A stretch of 64,000 bases of DNA from Gymnothorax reevesii (GCA_029721435.1 CM056576.1:75037876-75101875); one strand, 5' to 3'; positions 22,459-35,303 are shown, counted from the first letter of the stretch. A program made the numbers and translations. The notes: generated by a model from the sequence alone, not told the origin.

Positions 22459-25400
22459 TTGTTAGGCAGTTGCTATGGTGTTCTGTGTACTTGTGAGGGT
22501 GTTGCTAGGCAGCTACTATCGTGTTCTGGGTGGTTGCTAGGGCATTGCTAGGCAGTTGCAATGGTGTTCTGGGTGGTTGCTAGGGCCTTGCTAAGCTGTT
22601 GCTATGGTGTTCTGAGTGGTTGATAGGGCGTTGCTAGGCGATTGCTATGGTGTTCTGGGTGGTTGCTAGGCAGTTGCTATGGCGTTCTGGGTGGTTGCTA
22701 GAGTGTTGCTATGGGGTTCTGGGTGGTTGCTAGGCGGTTGCTATGGCATTCTGCGTGGTTGCTAGGGCTTTGCTAAGCAGGTGCTATGATGTTCTGGGTG
22801 GTTGCTAGGGCGTTGCTAGGTGGTTGCTATGGTGTTCTGGGTGGTTGCTAGGGTGTTGCTAGGAAGTTGCTATGGTGTTCTGGGTGGTTGCTAGGGCGTT
22901 GCTAGGCAGTTGCTATGGTGTTCTGGGTGGTTGTTAGGGTGGTTGCTATGGCGTTTTGGGTGGTTGCTAGGGCATTGCTAAGCAGTTGCTATGGTGTTGT
23001 GGGTGGTTGCTAGGGCATTGCTAGGCAGTTGCTATGGTGTTCTGGGTGGTTGCTAGGGCGTTGCTAGGCAGTTGCTATGGTGTTCTGGGTGGTTGTTAGG
23101 GTGGTTGCTATGGCGTTCTGGGTGGTTGCTAGGGCATTGCTAAACAGTTGCAATGGTGTTCTGGGTGGTTGCTAGGGCATTGCTAGGCAGTTGCTATGGT
23201 GTTCTGGGTGGTTGTTAGGGTGGTTGCTATGGCGTTCTGGGTGGTTGCTAGGGCATTGCTAAGCAGTTGCTATGGTGTTGTGGGTGGTTGCTACGGCGTT
23301 GCAAGGCGGTTGCTATGGTGTTCTGGGTGGTTGCTAGGGTGTTGCGAGGCAGTTGCTATGGTGTTCTGGGTGGTTGCTAGGTGGTTGCTATGATGTTCTG
23401 GCTGGTTGCTAGGGCATTGCTAGGCGGATGCTATGGTGTTCTGGGTGGTTGCTCGGGCGTTGCTAAGCAGTTGCTATGGTGTTCTGGGTGGTTGTTAGGG
23501 TGGTTGCTATGGCGTTCTGGGTGGTTGCTAGGGCATTGCTAAGCAGTTGCTATGGTGTTGTGGGTGGTTGCTACGGCGTTGCAAGGCGGTTGCTATGGTG
23601 TTCTGGGTGGTTGCTAGGGTGTTGCGAGGCAGTTGCTATGGTGTTCTGGGTGGTTGCTAGGTGGTTGCTATGGTGTTCTGGGTGGTTGCTAGGGCGTTGC
23701 TAGGCGGTTGCTATGGTGTTCTGGGTGGTTGCTCGGGCATTGCTAGGCAGTTTCTATGGTGTTCTGGGTGGTTGCTAGGGCGTTGCTATGGTGTTCTGGG
23801 TGGTTGCTCGGGCGTTGCTAGGCAGTTGCAATGGTGTTCTAGATGGTTGCTAGGCGGTTGCTATGGTGATCTGGGTGGTTGCTAGGGTGTTACTAGGGTG
23901 TTGTGGGTGGTTGGTAGGCGGTTGCTCTCGTGATCTGGGTGGTTGCTAGGCGGTTGCTATGGTGTTCTGGGTGGTAGCTAGGCGGTTGCTATGGTGTTCT
24001 GGGTGGTTGCTTGGTCGTTGCTATGCAGTTGCTATGGTGTTCTCGGTGGTTGCTAGGCGGTTGCTATGGTGTTCTGGGTGGTTGCTAGGCGGTTGCTATG
24101 GTGTTCTGGGTGGTTGCAAGGGCGTTGCTAGGCAGTTGCTATGGTGTTCTGATGGTTGCTAGGCTGTTGCTATGGTGTTCTGGGTGGTTGCTAGGGCGTT
24201 GCTAGGCGGTCGCTATGGTGTTCTGGGTGGTTGGTAGGGTTTTGCTAGGCAGTTGCAATGGTGTTCTGGGTGGTTGCTAGGCGGTTGCTATGGTGTTCTG
24301 GGTGGTTGCTAGGGCGTTGCTAGGCAGTTGCAATGGTGTTTTGGGTGGTTGCTAGTTGGTTGCTATGGTGTTCTGGGTGGTTGCTTGGGGGTTGCTGGGG
24401 AGTTGGTTTGGTGTTCTGGGTGGTTGCTAGGCGGTTGCTATGGCGTTCTGGGTGGTTGCAAGGGCGTTGCTAAGCAGTTGCTATGGTGTTTTGGGTGGTT
24501 GCTAGGTGGTTGCTATGGTGTTCTGGGTGGTTGCTAGGGCGTTGCTAGGCAGTTGCTATGGTGTTCTGGGTGGTTGCTAGGCGGTTGCTATGGTGTTCTG
24601 GGTGGTTGCTAGGGCGTTGCTAGGCAGTTGCTATGGTGTTTTGGGTGGTTGCTAGGTGGTTGCTATGGTGTTCTGGGTGGTTGCTAGGGCGTTGCTAGGC
24701 AGTTGCTATGGTGTTCTGGGTGGTTGCTAGGCGGTTGCTATGGTGTTCTGGGTGGTTGCTGGGGCGTTGCTAGGCAGTTGCTATGGTGTTTTGGGTGGTT
24801 GCTAGGTGGTTGCTATGGTGTTCTGGGTGGTTGCTAGGGCGTTGCTAGGCAGTTGCTATGGTGTTCTGGGTGGTTGCTAGGCGGTTGCTATGGTGTTCTG
24901 GGTGGTTGCTAAGGCCTTGCTAGGCGGTTGCTATGGTGTTCTGGGTGGTTGTTAGGGTGTTGCTAGGCAGTTGCTATGGTGTTCTGGGTGGTTGCTAGGC
25001 TGTTGCTATGGTGTTCTGGGTGGTTGCTAGGGCGTTGCTAGGCAGTTGCTATGGTGTACTGGGTGGTTGCTAGGGCGTTGCTAGGCAGTTGCTATGGTGT
25101 TCTGGGTGGTTGCTAGGCGGTTGCTATGGTGTTCTGGGTGGTTGCTTGGGCGTTGCTAGGCAGTTGCTATGGTGTTCTGGGTGGTTGCTAGGCGGTTGCT
25201 ATGGTGTTCTGGGTGGTTGCTAGGCGGTTGCTATGGTGTTCTGGGTGGTTGCTAGGGCGTTGCTAGGCAGTTGCAATGGTGTTCTGGGAGGCTGCTAGGC
25301 GGTTGCTATGGTGTTCTGGGTGGTTGCTAGGGCGTTGCTAGGCGGTTGCTATGGTGTTCTGGGTGGTTGCTAGGGCATTGCTAGGCAGTTGTTATGGTGT

Positions 25401-28390
25401 TCTGGGTGGTTGTTAGGGTGGTTGCTATGGCGTTCTGGGTGGTTGCTAGGGCATTGCTAAGCAGTTGCTATGGTGTTGTGGGTGGTTGCTACGGCGTTGC
25501 AAGGCGGGTGCTATGGTGTTCTGGGTGGTTGCTAGGGTGTTGCGAGGCAGTTGCTATGGTGTTCTGGGGGGTTGCTAGGTGGTTGCTATGGTGTTCTGGG
25601 TGGTTGCTAGGGCGGTGGTAGGCGGTGGCTATGGTGTTCTGGGTGGTTGCTCGGGCATTGCTAGGCAGTTTCTATGGTGTTCTGGGTGGTTGCTAGGGCG
25701 TTGCTATGGTGTTCTGGGTGGTTGCTCGGGCGTTGCTAGGCAGTTGCAATGGTGTTCTAGATGGTTGCTAGGCGGGTGCTATGGTGTTCTGGGTGGGTGC
25801 TAGGGTGTTACTATGGTGTTCTGGGTGGTTGTTAGGCGGTTGCTCTCGTGATCTGGGTGGTTGCTAGGCGGTTGCTATGGTGTTCTGGGTGGTAGCTAGG
25901 CGGTTGCTGTGGTGTTCTGGGTGGTTGCTTGGTCGTTGCTATGCAGTTGCTGTGGTGTTCTCGGTGGTTGCTAGGCGGTTGCTATGGTGTTCTGGGTGGT
26001 TGCTAGGCGGTTGCTATGGTGTTCTGGGTGGTTGCAATGGCGTTGCTAGGCAGTTGCTATGGTGTTCTGATGGTTGCTAGGCTGTTGCTATGGTGTTCTG
26101 GGTGGTTGCTAGGGCGTTGCTAGGCGGTCGCTATGGTGTTCTGGGTGGTTGGTAGGGTTTTGCTAGGCAGTTGCAATGGTGTTCTGGGTGGTTGCTAGGC
26201 GGTTGCTATGGTGTTCTGGGTGGTTCCTAGGGCGTTGCTAGGCAGTTGCTATGGTGTTTTGGGTGGTTGCTAGTTGGTTGCTATGGTGTTCTGGGTGGTT
26301 GCTAGGGCGTTGCTCGGCAGTTGCTATGGTGTTCTGGGTGGTTGCTAGGCGGTTGCTATGGCGTTCTGGGTGGTTGCAAGGGCGTTGCTAAGCAGTTGCG
26401 ATGGTGTTTTGGGTGGTTGCTAGGTGGTTGCTATGGTGTTCTGGGTGGTTGCTAGGGCGTTGCTAGGCAGTTGCTATGGTGTTCTGGGTGGTTGCTAGGC
26501 GGTTGCTATGGTGTTCTGGGTGGTTGCTAGGGCGTTGCTAGGCAGTTGCTATGGTGTTTTGGGTGGTTGCTAGGTGGTTGCTATGGTGTTCTGGGTGGTT
26601 GCTAGGGCGTTGCTAGGCAGTTGCTATGGTGTTCTGGGTGGTTGCTAGGCGGTTGCTGTGGTGTTCTGGGTGGTTGCTGGGGCGTTGCTAGGCAGTTGCT
26701 ATGGTGTTTTGGGTGGTTGCTAGGTGGTTGCTATGGTGTTCTGGGTGGTTGCTAGGGCGTTGCTAGGCAGTTGCTATGGTGTTCTGGGTGGTTGCTAGGG
26801 GGTTGGTATGGTGTTGTGGGTGGTTGCTAGGGCCTTGCTAGGCGGTTGCTATGGTGTTCTGGGTGGTTGCTAGGTCGTTGCTAGGCAGTTGCTATGGTGT
26901 TCTGGGTGGTTGCTAGGCAGTTGCTATGGTGTTCTGGGTGGTTGCTAGGGCGTTGCTAGGCAGTTGCTATGGTGTACCTGGTGGTTGTTAGGGCGTTGCT
27001 AGGCAGTTCCTATGGTGTTCTGGGTGGTTGCTAGGCGGTTGCTATGGTGTTCTGGGTGGTTGCTTGGGCGTTGCTAGGCAGTTGCTATGGTGTTCTGGAT
27101 GGTTGCTAGGCGGTTGCTATGGTGTTCTGGGTGGTGGCTAGGCGGTTGCTATGGTGTTCTGGGTGGTTGCTAGGGCGTTGCTAGGCAGTTGCAATGGTGT
27201 TCTGGGAGGCTGGTAGGCGGTTGCTATGGTGTTCTGGGTCGTTGCTAGGGCCTTGCTAGGCGGTTGCTATGGTGTTCTGGGTGGTTGTTAGGGTGTTGCT
27301 AGGCAGTTGCTATGGTGTTCTGGGTGGTTGCTAGGCGGTTGCTATGGTGTTCTGGGTGGTTGCTAGGGCGTTGCTAGGCAGTTGCTATGGTGTTCTGGGT
27401 GGTTGCTAGGGCGTTGCTAGGCAGTTGCTATGGTGTTCTGGGTGGTTGCTAGGCGGTTGCTATGGTGTTCGGGGTCGTTGCTAGGGCGTTGCTAGGCAGT
27501 TGCTATGGTGTTCTGGGTGGTTGCTAGGCGGTTGCTATGGTGTTCTGGGTGGTTGCTAGGCGGTTGCTATGGTGTTCTGGGTGGTTGCTAGGGCGTTGCT
27601 AGGCAGTTGCTATGGTGTTCTGGGAGGCTGCTAGGCGGTTGCTATGGTGTTCTGGGTGGTTGCTCGGCAGTTGCTATGGTGTTCTGGGTGGTGGCTAGGG
27701 CTTTGCTAGGCAGTTGCTATGGTGTTCTGGGTGGTTGCTAGGCGGTTGCTATGGTGTCCTGGTTGGTTGCTAGGGCGTTGCTAGGCGATTCCTATGGTGT
27801 TCTGTGTGGTTGCTAGGGCGTTGCAAGGCAGTTGCTATGGTGTTCTGGGTGGTTGCTAGGCGGTTGCTAAGGTGTTCTTGGTGGTTGCTAGGGCGTTGCT
27901 AGGCAGTTGCTATGGTGTTTTGGGTGGTTGCTGGGCGGTTGCTATGGTGTTCTGGGTGGTTGCTCGGGCGTTGCGAGGCAGTTGCTATGGTGTTTTGGGT
28001 GGTTGCTAGGTGATTGCTATGGTGTTCTGGGTGGTTGCTAGGGCGTTGCGAGGCAGTTGCTATGGTGTTTTGGGTGGTTGCTAGGCGATTGCTATGGTGT
28101 TTTGTGTGGTTGCTAGGCGGGTGCTATAGTGTTCTGGATGGGTGCTAGGGCGATGCTAGGCAGTTGCTATGGTGTTCTGGGTGGTTGCTAGGCAGTTGCT
28201 ATGGTGTTCTTGGTGGTTGTGAGGGCGTTGCTAGGCAGTTGCTTTGGTGTTCTGAGTGGTTGCTTGGCGGTTGCTATGGTGTTCTGGGTGGTTGCTAGGG
28301 CGTTGCTTAGCAGTTGCTATAGTGTTCTGGGTGGTTGCTAGGCAGTTGCTATGTTGTTTTGGGTGGTTGCTAGGCGGTTGGTATGGTGTT
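22459..28390 (+). repeat. Minisatellite array 6 (5.93 kb; copy of array 2)
   Basis: Same length (5,932 bp) and same order of variant repeats as array 2, including the 280-bp doublet (23196 and 23476) and the 1,918-bp doublet (23476 and 25394; 23959 and 25877). Differences from array 2 are mainly single substitutions, often to G in one copy. Confidence 0.96.
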
Positions 28391-28532
28391 CTGAATATTT
28401 GCTTGGGCATTGCTGGACAGTTGCTATGTTGTTCTTGTTGTTGCTCGGGCGTTGATGTGTATTGTTTGGGGATCGAGTGAAAACTGGGAGAAGTAGTGAA
28501 CCGTACGATTACGAAATTATTTGGAATATTAA

Positions 28533-29100
28533 CAAGGAAGGAAGGAGGGAAAGAAGGAACTAATGAGGGAAGTAAGGAAAGAAGGAATATAGGAAAAAAA
28601 GAAGGAAATGAAAGGAAGGCAGGAAAGAACAAAGGAAAGAAGGGGAGGATGGATGGAAAGAAACAGAGGAGTGAAGGAAAGAAGGAATTAAGGAAGGAAG
28701 GAAAGGAAGAAGGGAAGAAGAAGGATTTAAGTAAAGATAGAAGAAAGGAACGAAGGAAGTGAGGAAGAAGAAATGAAAGACAGAAGGAAAGAGAGAAGGA
28801 AGGAGAGGAAAAATAAGGAAAGGAAGAGGGAAGGAAAGAGAGGGAAAGCAGAAAGGAAGAAAGATAAGAAGGATATGAAGGAATGAAAGAAGGAATGAAG
28901 GAAGGAAAGAAAAACTAAGGAAGGTAGGAAAGAAAATTGGTAGGGAGGAAGAATGGGAGGTAGGATGAAAGGCAGGATAGAAGGAAGTAAAGTAGGAAAG
29001 AAGGAACGAATAAAGGAAGGAAGGAACAAAGGAAAGCAATAGGAGGGAAAAAGAAAGAAGGAATGACAGAAAATAGAAGGAAGGAAAGCAGTAAGGAAGC
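28533..29100 (+). repeat. Polypurine tract, module F
   Basis: About 568 bp GGAA/GAAA tract. The left about 240 bp match module B; the point where B breaks corresponds to about 28785 here. Confidence 0.94.
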
Positions 29101-29847
29101 TGTAGTCTCAAGAGAGCCAGATTGTAGTCTTACAGCCTGAAAAACTGACAGTTACAGCAGGTGGTCAGAACACCTGGCACAAGATTCCATTTGCTAAATG
29201 GCCCTATTGTGATGTCATAATGCCAATGTTCAGTCTATGGGGGGAAAAAATTTATAGTTTTTTATTAATAACTCAAAAAGTATAAAAGTTACAAAGATGA
29301 AAAATACATTGCACAGGTGTCCTAAGTAAGACCTATGCAACGCAGTTTGAATGAAGTTTCTACGATAAACGGTTGAGGCCGCATTAAGTGTGTTAGAAGA
29401 ATAATAATAATAATAATAATAATAACTAGATAATGTAATTCCAGGGAATTACGTGTGCATTGAAAATGCAAAGTGTAGTTGCATAAGGTGGAGTTTGTAA
29501 CATATCATTGCATTAAGATATTGGTAGCTACGTTTTTAGTAAGATAATTTTGGTAGTGGTGAGGACTTTTATTTTGAAACAGATGTGGACTGAGGAAACA
29601 GTTTGCGGGAGTCAGAGTTGATGACAACTGTCATATGGAAATTTTTAATAGTGACATTTTTTAATAGTGAAGAATTGTAGTAAGGACTTATATTTTGAGA
29701 CAGGATTGGGCAGAAGAAACAGTTGCCGGAAGTCATAGTCGAAAACAATCAGGAATTGGAATGGCTGAAAGGTTGATAAGTTGAGTAGCTTAAAAAGTTA
29801 CATTTTTTTATTGTAATTTTATTTGTAATGAGGACTGGCTGTAACAG
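29101..29847 (+). repeat. AT-rich spacer segment, module F, with expanded (TAA)n
   Basis: As in module A but with a longer TAA tract (about 29400-29425, about 8 units) and ATTTTATTTGTAATGAGG in place of AATTTGACATAATGAGG near the right end. Confidence 0.9.
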
Positions 29848-32800
29848 TTGTTAGGCAGTTGCTATGGTGTTCTGTGTACTTGTGAGGGTGTTGCTAGGCA
29901 GCTGCTATCGTGTTCTGGGTGGTTGCTAGGGCATTGCTAGGCAGTTGCAATGGTGTTCTGGGTGGTTGCTAGGGCCTTGCTAAGCGGTTGCTATGGTGTT
30001 CTGAGTGGTTGATAGGGCGTTGCTAGGCGATTGCTATGGTGTTCTGGGTGGTTGCTAGGCGGTTGCTATGGCGTTCTGGGTGGTTGCTAGAGCGTTGCGA
30101 TGGGGTTCTGGGAGGTTGCTAGAGGCTTGCTATGGCATTCTGGGTGGTTGCTAGGGCTTTGCTAAGCAGTTGCTATGATGTTCTGGGTGGTTGCTAGGGC
30201 GTTGCTAGGTGGTTGCTTTGGTGTTCTGGGTGGTTGCTAGGGTGTTGCTAGGCAGTTGCTATGCTGTTCTGGGTGGTTGCGAGGCAGGTGCCATGGTGTT
30301 GTGGGTGGTGGGTAGGGCGTTGGTAGGCAGTTGCGTGGGTGTTCTGGGTGGTTGCGAGGGCGGTGCGTGGCAGTGGCGATGGTGTTCTGGGTGGTTGTTA
30401 GGGTGGTTGCTATGGCGTTCTGGGTGGTTGCTAGGGCATTGCTAAGCAGTTGCTCTGGTGTTCTGGGTGGTTGCTACGGCATTGCTAGGCGGTTGCTATG
30501 GTGTTCTGGGTGGTGGCTAGGGTGTTGCTAGGCAGTTGCTATGGTGTTCTGGGTGGTTGCTAGGTGGTTGCTATGGTGTTCTGGGTGGTTTCTAGGGCGT
30601 TGCTAGGCGGTTGCTATGGTGTTCTGGGTGGTTGCTCGGGTGTTGCTAGGCGGTTGCTATGGTGTTTTGGGTGGTTGCTAGGGCGTTGCTATGGTGTTCT
30701 GGGTGGTTGCTAGGGCGTTGCTAGGCAGTTGCTATGGTGTTCTGGATGGTTGCTAGGCGGTTGCTATGGTGTTCTGGGTGGTTGCTAGGGTGTTGCTTTG
30801 GTGCTCTGGGTGGTTGCTAGGCGGTTGCTATGGTGTTCTGGGTGGTAGCTAGGCGGTTGCTATGGTGTTCTGGGTGGTAGCTAGGTCGTTGCTAGGCAGT
30901 TGCTATGGTGTTCTGGGTGGTTGCTAGGCGGTTGCTATGGTGTTCTGGGTGGTTGCTAGGCGGTTGCTATTGTGTTCTGGGTCGTTGCTAGGGCGTTGCT
31001 AGGCAGTTGCTATGGTGTTCTGATGGTTGCTAGGCGGTTGCTATGGTGTTCTGGGTGGTTGCCAGGGCTTTGCTAGGCAGTTGCTATGGTGTTCTGGGTG
31101 GTTGCTAGGGCGTTGCTATGGTGTTCTGGGTGGTAGCTAGGCGGTTGCTATTGTGTTCTGGGTGGTTGCTAGGGCGTTGCTAGGCAGTTGCTATGGTGTT
31201 CTGGGTGGTTGCTAGGGCGTTGCTAAGGTGTTCTGGGTGGTAGCTAGGCGGTTGCTATTGTGTTCTGGGTGGTTGCTAGGGCGTTGCTAGGCGGTTGCTA
31301 TGGTGTTCTGGGTGGTAGCTAGGTCGTTGCTAGGCAGTTGCTATGGTGTTCTGGGTGGTTGCTAGGCGGTTGCTATGGTGTTCTGGGTGGTTGCTAGGCG
31401 GTTGCTATGGTGTTCTGGGTGGTTGCTAGGGCGTTGCTAGGCAGTTGCTATGGTGTTCTGATGGTTGCTAGGCGGTTGCTATGGTGTTCTGGGTGGTTGC
31501 TAGGGCGTTGCTAGGCAGTTGCTATGGTGTTCTGGGTGGTTACTAGGGCGTTGCTATGGTGTTCTGGGTGGTAGCTAGGCGGTTGCTATTGTGTTCTGGG
31601 TGGTTGCTAGGGCGTTGCTAGGCGGTTGCTATGGTGTTCTGGGTGGTTGTTAGGGTGTTGCTAGGCAGTTGCTATGGTGTTCTGGGTGGTTGCTAGGCGG
31701 TTGCTATGGTGTTCTGTGTGGTTGCTAGCGCGTTGCTATGGTATTTTGGGTGGTTGCTAGGTGGTTGCTATGGTGTTCTGGGTGGTTGCTAGGGCGTTGC
31801 TAGGCAGTTGCTATGGTGTTCTGGGTGGTTGCTAGGCGGTTGCTATGGTGTTCTGGGTGGTTGCTCGGGTGTTGCTAGGCAGTTGCTATGGTGTTCTGGG
31901 TGGTTGCTAGGCGGTTGCTATGGTCTTCTGGGTGGTTGCTAGGCGGTTGCTATGGTGTTCTGGGTGGTTGCTAGGCGGTTGCTATGGTGTTCTGGGTGGT
32001 TGCTAGGGCGTTGCTAGGCAGTTGCTATGGTGTTCTGATGGTTGCTAGGCGGTTGCTATGGTCTTCTGGGTGGTTGCAAGGCGGTTGCTATGGTGTTCTG
32101 GGTGGTTGCTAGGCGGTTGCTATGGTGTTCTGGGTGGTTGCTAGCGGTTGGTATGGTGTTCTGGGTGGTTGCTAGGGCGTTGCTAGGCAGTTGCTATGGT
32201 GTTCTGATGGTTGCTAGGCGGTTGCTATGGTGTTCTGGGTCGTTGCCAGGGCTTTGCTAGGCAGTTGCTATGGTGTTCTGGGTGGTTGCTAGGGCGTTGC
32301 TATGGTGTTCTGGGTGGTAGCTAGGCGGTTGCTATTGTGTTCTGGGTGGTTGCTAGGGCGTTGCTAGGCAGTTGCTATGGTGTTCTGGGTGGTTGCTAGG
32401 GCGTTGCTAAGGTGTTCTGGGTGGTAGCTAGGCGGGTGCTAGTGTGTTCTGGGTGGTTGCTAGGGCGTTGCTAGGCGGTTGCTATGGTGTTCTGGGTGGT
32501 AGGTAGGTCGGTGCTAGGCAGGTGCTATGGTGTTCTGGGTGGTTGCTAGGCGGTTGCTATGGTGTTCTGGGTGGTTGCTAGGCGGGTGCTATGGTTTTCT
32601 GGGTGGTTGCTAGGGCGTTGGTAGGCGGTTGCTTTGGTGTTGTGATGGTTGCTAGGCGGTTGCTATGGTGTTCTGGGTGGTTGCTAGGGCGTTGCTAGGC
32701 AGTTGCTATGGTGTTCTGGGTGGTTACTAGGGCGTTGCTATGGTGTTCTGGGTGGTAGCTAGGCGGTTGCTATTGTGTTCTGGGTGGTTGCTAGGGCGTT

Positions 32801-34640
32801 GCTAGGCGGTTGCTATGGTGTTCTGGGTGGTTGTTAGGGTGTTGCTAGGCAGTTGCTATGGTGTTCTGGGTGGTTGCTAGGCGGTTGCTATGGTGTTCTG
32901 TGTGGTTGCTAGCGCGTTGCTATGGTATTTTGGGTGGTTGCTAGGCAGTTACTATGGTGTTCTGGGTGGTTGCTAGGGCGTTGCTAGGCGGTTGCTATGG
33001 TGTTCTGGGTGGTTGCTAGGCGGTTGCTATGGTGTTCTGGGTGGTTGCTCGGGTGTTGCTAGGCAGTTGCTATGGTGTTCTGGGTGGTTGCTAGGCGGTT
33101 GCTATGGTCTTCTGGGTGGTTGCTAGGCGGTTGCTATGGTGTTCTGGGTGGTTGCTAGGCGGTTGCTATGGTGTTCTGGGTGGTTGCTAGGGCGTTGCTA
33201 GGCAGTTGCTATGGTGTTCTGATGGTTGCTAGGCGGTTGCTATGGTCTTCTGGGTGGTTGCAAGGCGGTTGCTATGGTGTTCTGGGTGGTTGCTAGGCGG
33301 TTGCTATGGTGTTCTGGGTGGTTGCTAGGGCGTTACTAGGCAGTTGCTATGGTGTTCTGATGGTTGCTAGGCGGTTGCTATGGTGTTCTGGGTGGTTGCT
33401 AGGGCGTTGCTAGGCAGTTGCTATGGTGTTCTGGGTGGTTGCTAGGGCGTTGCTATGGTGTTCTGGGTGGTAGCTAGGCGGTTGCTATTGTGTTCTGGGT
33501 CGTTGCTAGGGCGTTGCTAGGCAGTTGCTATGGTGTTCTGGGTGGTTGCTAGGGCGTTGCTATGGTGTTCTGGGTGGTAGCTAGGCGGTTGCTATTGTGT
33601 TCTGGGTGGTTGCTAGGGCGTTGCTAGGCGGTTGCTATGGTGTTCTGGGAGGTAGCTAGGTGGTTGCTAGGCAGTTGCTATGGTGTTCTGGGTGGTTGCT
33701 AGGCGGTTGCTATGGTGTTCTGGGTGGTTGCTAGGCGGTTGCTATGGTGTTCTGGGTGGTTGCTAGGGCGTTGCTAGGCAGTTGCTATTGTGTTCTGGGT
33801 GGTTGCTAGGCGGTTGCTATGGTGTTCTGGGTGGTTGCTAGGGCGTTGCTAGGCAGTTGCTATGGTGTTCTGGGTGGTTGCTAGGCGGTTGCTATGGTGT
33901 TCTGGGTGGTTGCTAGCGCGTTGCTAGGCAGTTGCTATGGTATTTTGGGTGGTTGCTAGGTGGTTGCTATGGTGTTCTGGGTGGTTGCTAGGGCATTGCT
34001 AGGCAGTTGCTATGGTGTTCTGGGTGGTTGCTAGGCGGTTGCTATGGTGTTCTGGGTGGTTGCTCGGGTGTTGCTAGGCAGTTGCTATGGTGTTCTGGGT
34101 GGTTGCTAGGCGGTTGCTATGGTGTTCTGGGTGGTTGCTAGGCGGTTGCTATGGTGTTCTGGGTGGTTGCTAGGGCGTTGCTAGGCAGTTGCTATGGTGT
34201 TCTGGGTGGTTGCTCGGCGGTTGCTATGGTGTTTTGGGTGGTTGCTAGGGCGTTGCTAGGGAGTTGCTATGGTGTTCTGGGTGGTTGCTAGGCGGTTGCT
34301 AAGGTGTTCTTGGTGGTTGCTAGGGCGTTGCTAGGCAGTTGCTATGGTGTTTTGGGTGGTTGCTGGGCGGTTGCTATGGTGTTCTGGGTGGTTACTAGGC
34401 AGTTGCTATGGTGTTCTTGGTTGTTGATAGGGCGTTGCTAGGCGGTTGCTATGGTGTTCTGGGTGGTTGCTAGGGCGTTGCTAGGCAGTTGCTTTGGTGT
34501 TCTGAGTGGTTGCTTGGCGGTTGCTATGGTGTTTTGGGTGGTTGCTAGGGCGTTGCTTGGCAGTTGCTATAGTGTTCTGGGTGGTTGCTAGGCAGTTGCT
34601 ATGGTGTTTTGGGTGGTTGCTAGGCAGTTGCTATGGTGTT
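29848..34640 (+). repeat. Minisatellite array 7 (4.79 kb)
   Basis: Type 1 left edge (GGGCCTTGCTAAGCGG followed by GAGTGGTTGATAGGG), shared with arrays 2, 6, 9 and 13. Rich in GGTAGCTAGG and CTATTGTGTTC variants. It contains a tandem duplication of about 1,183 bp and a dense patch of G substitutions at about 30289-30390. Confidence 0.95.
31000..33380 (+). repeat. ~1,183-bp tandem duplication in array 7
   Basis: Marker variants repeat at 1,183-1,184 bp: GCCAGGGCTTTGC (31061 and 32244), TGCTAAGGTG (31221 and 32405), GTTGCTAGCGCG (31721 and 32904), GTCTTCTGGGTGG with GCAAGGCGG (32061 and 33245). A 1-bp difference in spacing marks a small indel. The overlapping tests give units of about 31.0-32.2 and 32.2-33.4 kb. 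Confidence 0.87.
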
Positions 34641-34783
34641 CTGAATATTTGCTTGGGCATTGCTCGACAGTTGCTATGTTGTTCTTGTTGTTGCTAGGGC
34701 GTTGATGTGTCTTGTTTGGGGATCGAGTGAAAACTGGGAGAAGTAGTGAACCGTACGATTACGAAATTATTTGGAATATTAAC

Positions 34784-35303
34784 AAGGAAGGAAGGAGGGA
34801 AAGAAGGAACTAATGAGGGAAGTAAGGAAAGAAGGAATATAGGAAAAAAAGAAGGAAATCAAAGGAAGGCAGGAAAGAACAAAGGAAAGAAGGCGAGGAT
34901 GGATGGAAAGAAACAGTGGAATGAAGGAAAGAAGGAAGTAAAGAAGGAAGGAAAGGAAGAAGGATTTAAGTAAAGATAGAAGGAAAGAGGGAAGGAAGGT
35001 AAGAAAAAGTAAAGAAAGGAAGAGGGAAGGAAAGAGAGGGAAAGCAGAAAGAAGAAAGGAAGAAAGATAAGAAGGATATGAAGGAATGAAAGAAGGCATG
35101 ATGGAAGGGAAGAAAAACTAAGGAAGGTAGGAAAGAAAAGTGGTAGGGAGGAAGAATGGGAGGAAGGATGAAAGACAGGATAGAAGGAAGTAAAGGAGGA
35201 AAGAAGGAACGAATAAAGGAAGGAAGGAACGAAAGAAAGAAATAGGAGGGAAAAAGACAGAAGGAATGACAGAAAATAGAAGGGAGGAAAGCAGTAAGGA
35301 AGC
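34784..35303 (+). repeat. Polypurine tract with internal deletions, module G
   Basis: About 520 bp. Compared with A, D or H it lacks a piece between GGAAGAAGG and ATTTAAG and most of the purine block after AAAGATAGAAGG, a total shortening of roughly 50 bp or more. It illustrates length instability in this tract. Confidence 0.88.

Larger units (their letters stand above)
18692..28774 (+). repeat. Second copy of the 18,511-bp-spaced segmental duplication
   Basis: This stretch corresponds base for base, with no net length change, to about 181-10263. Landmarks sit at the constant offset: module A/E (2513 and 21024), the 1,918-bp doublet, and module B/F (9880 and 28391; AATGAAA at 10261 and 28772). 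Before about 18692 the register still fits but identity drops. After 28774 the copies diverge because module B is truncated and module F is not. Confidence 0.93.
28391..29847 (+). repeat. Spacer module copy F (complete)
   Basis: Leader 28391-28532, polypurine 28533-29100, AT-rich 29101-29847. Its left part matches truncated B. Its AT-rich right half (CATTAAGATATTGG, GGGAGTCAGAG) is the same subtype as module L. Confidence 0.95.
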
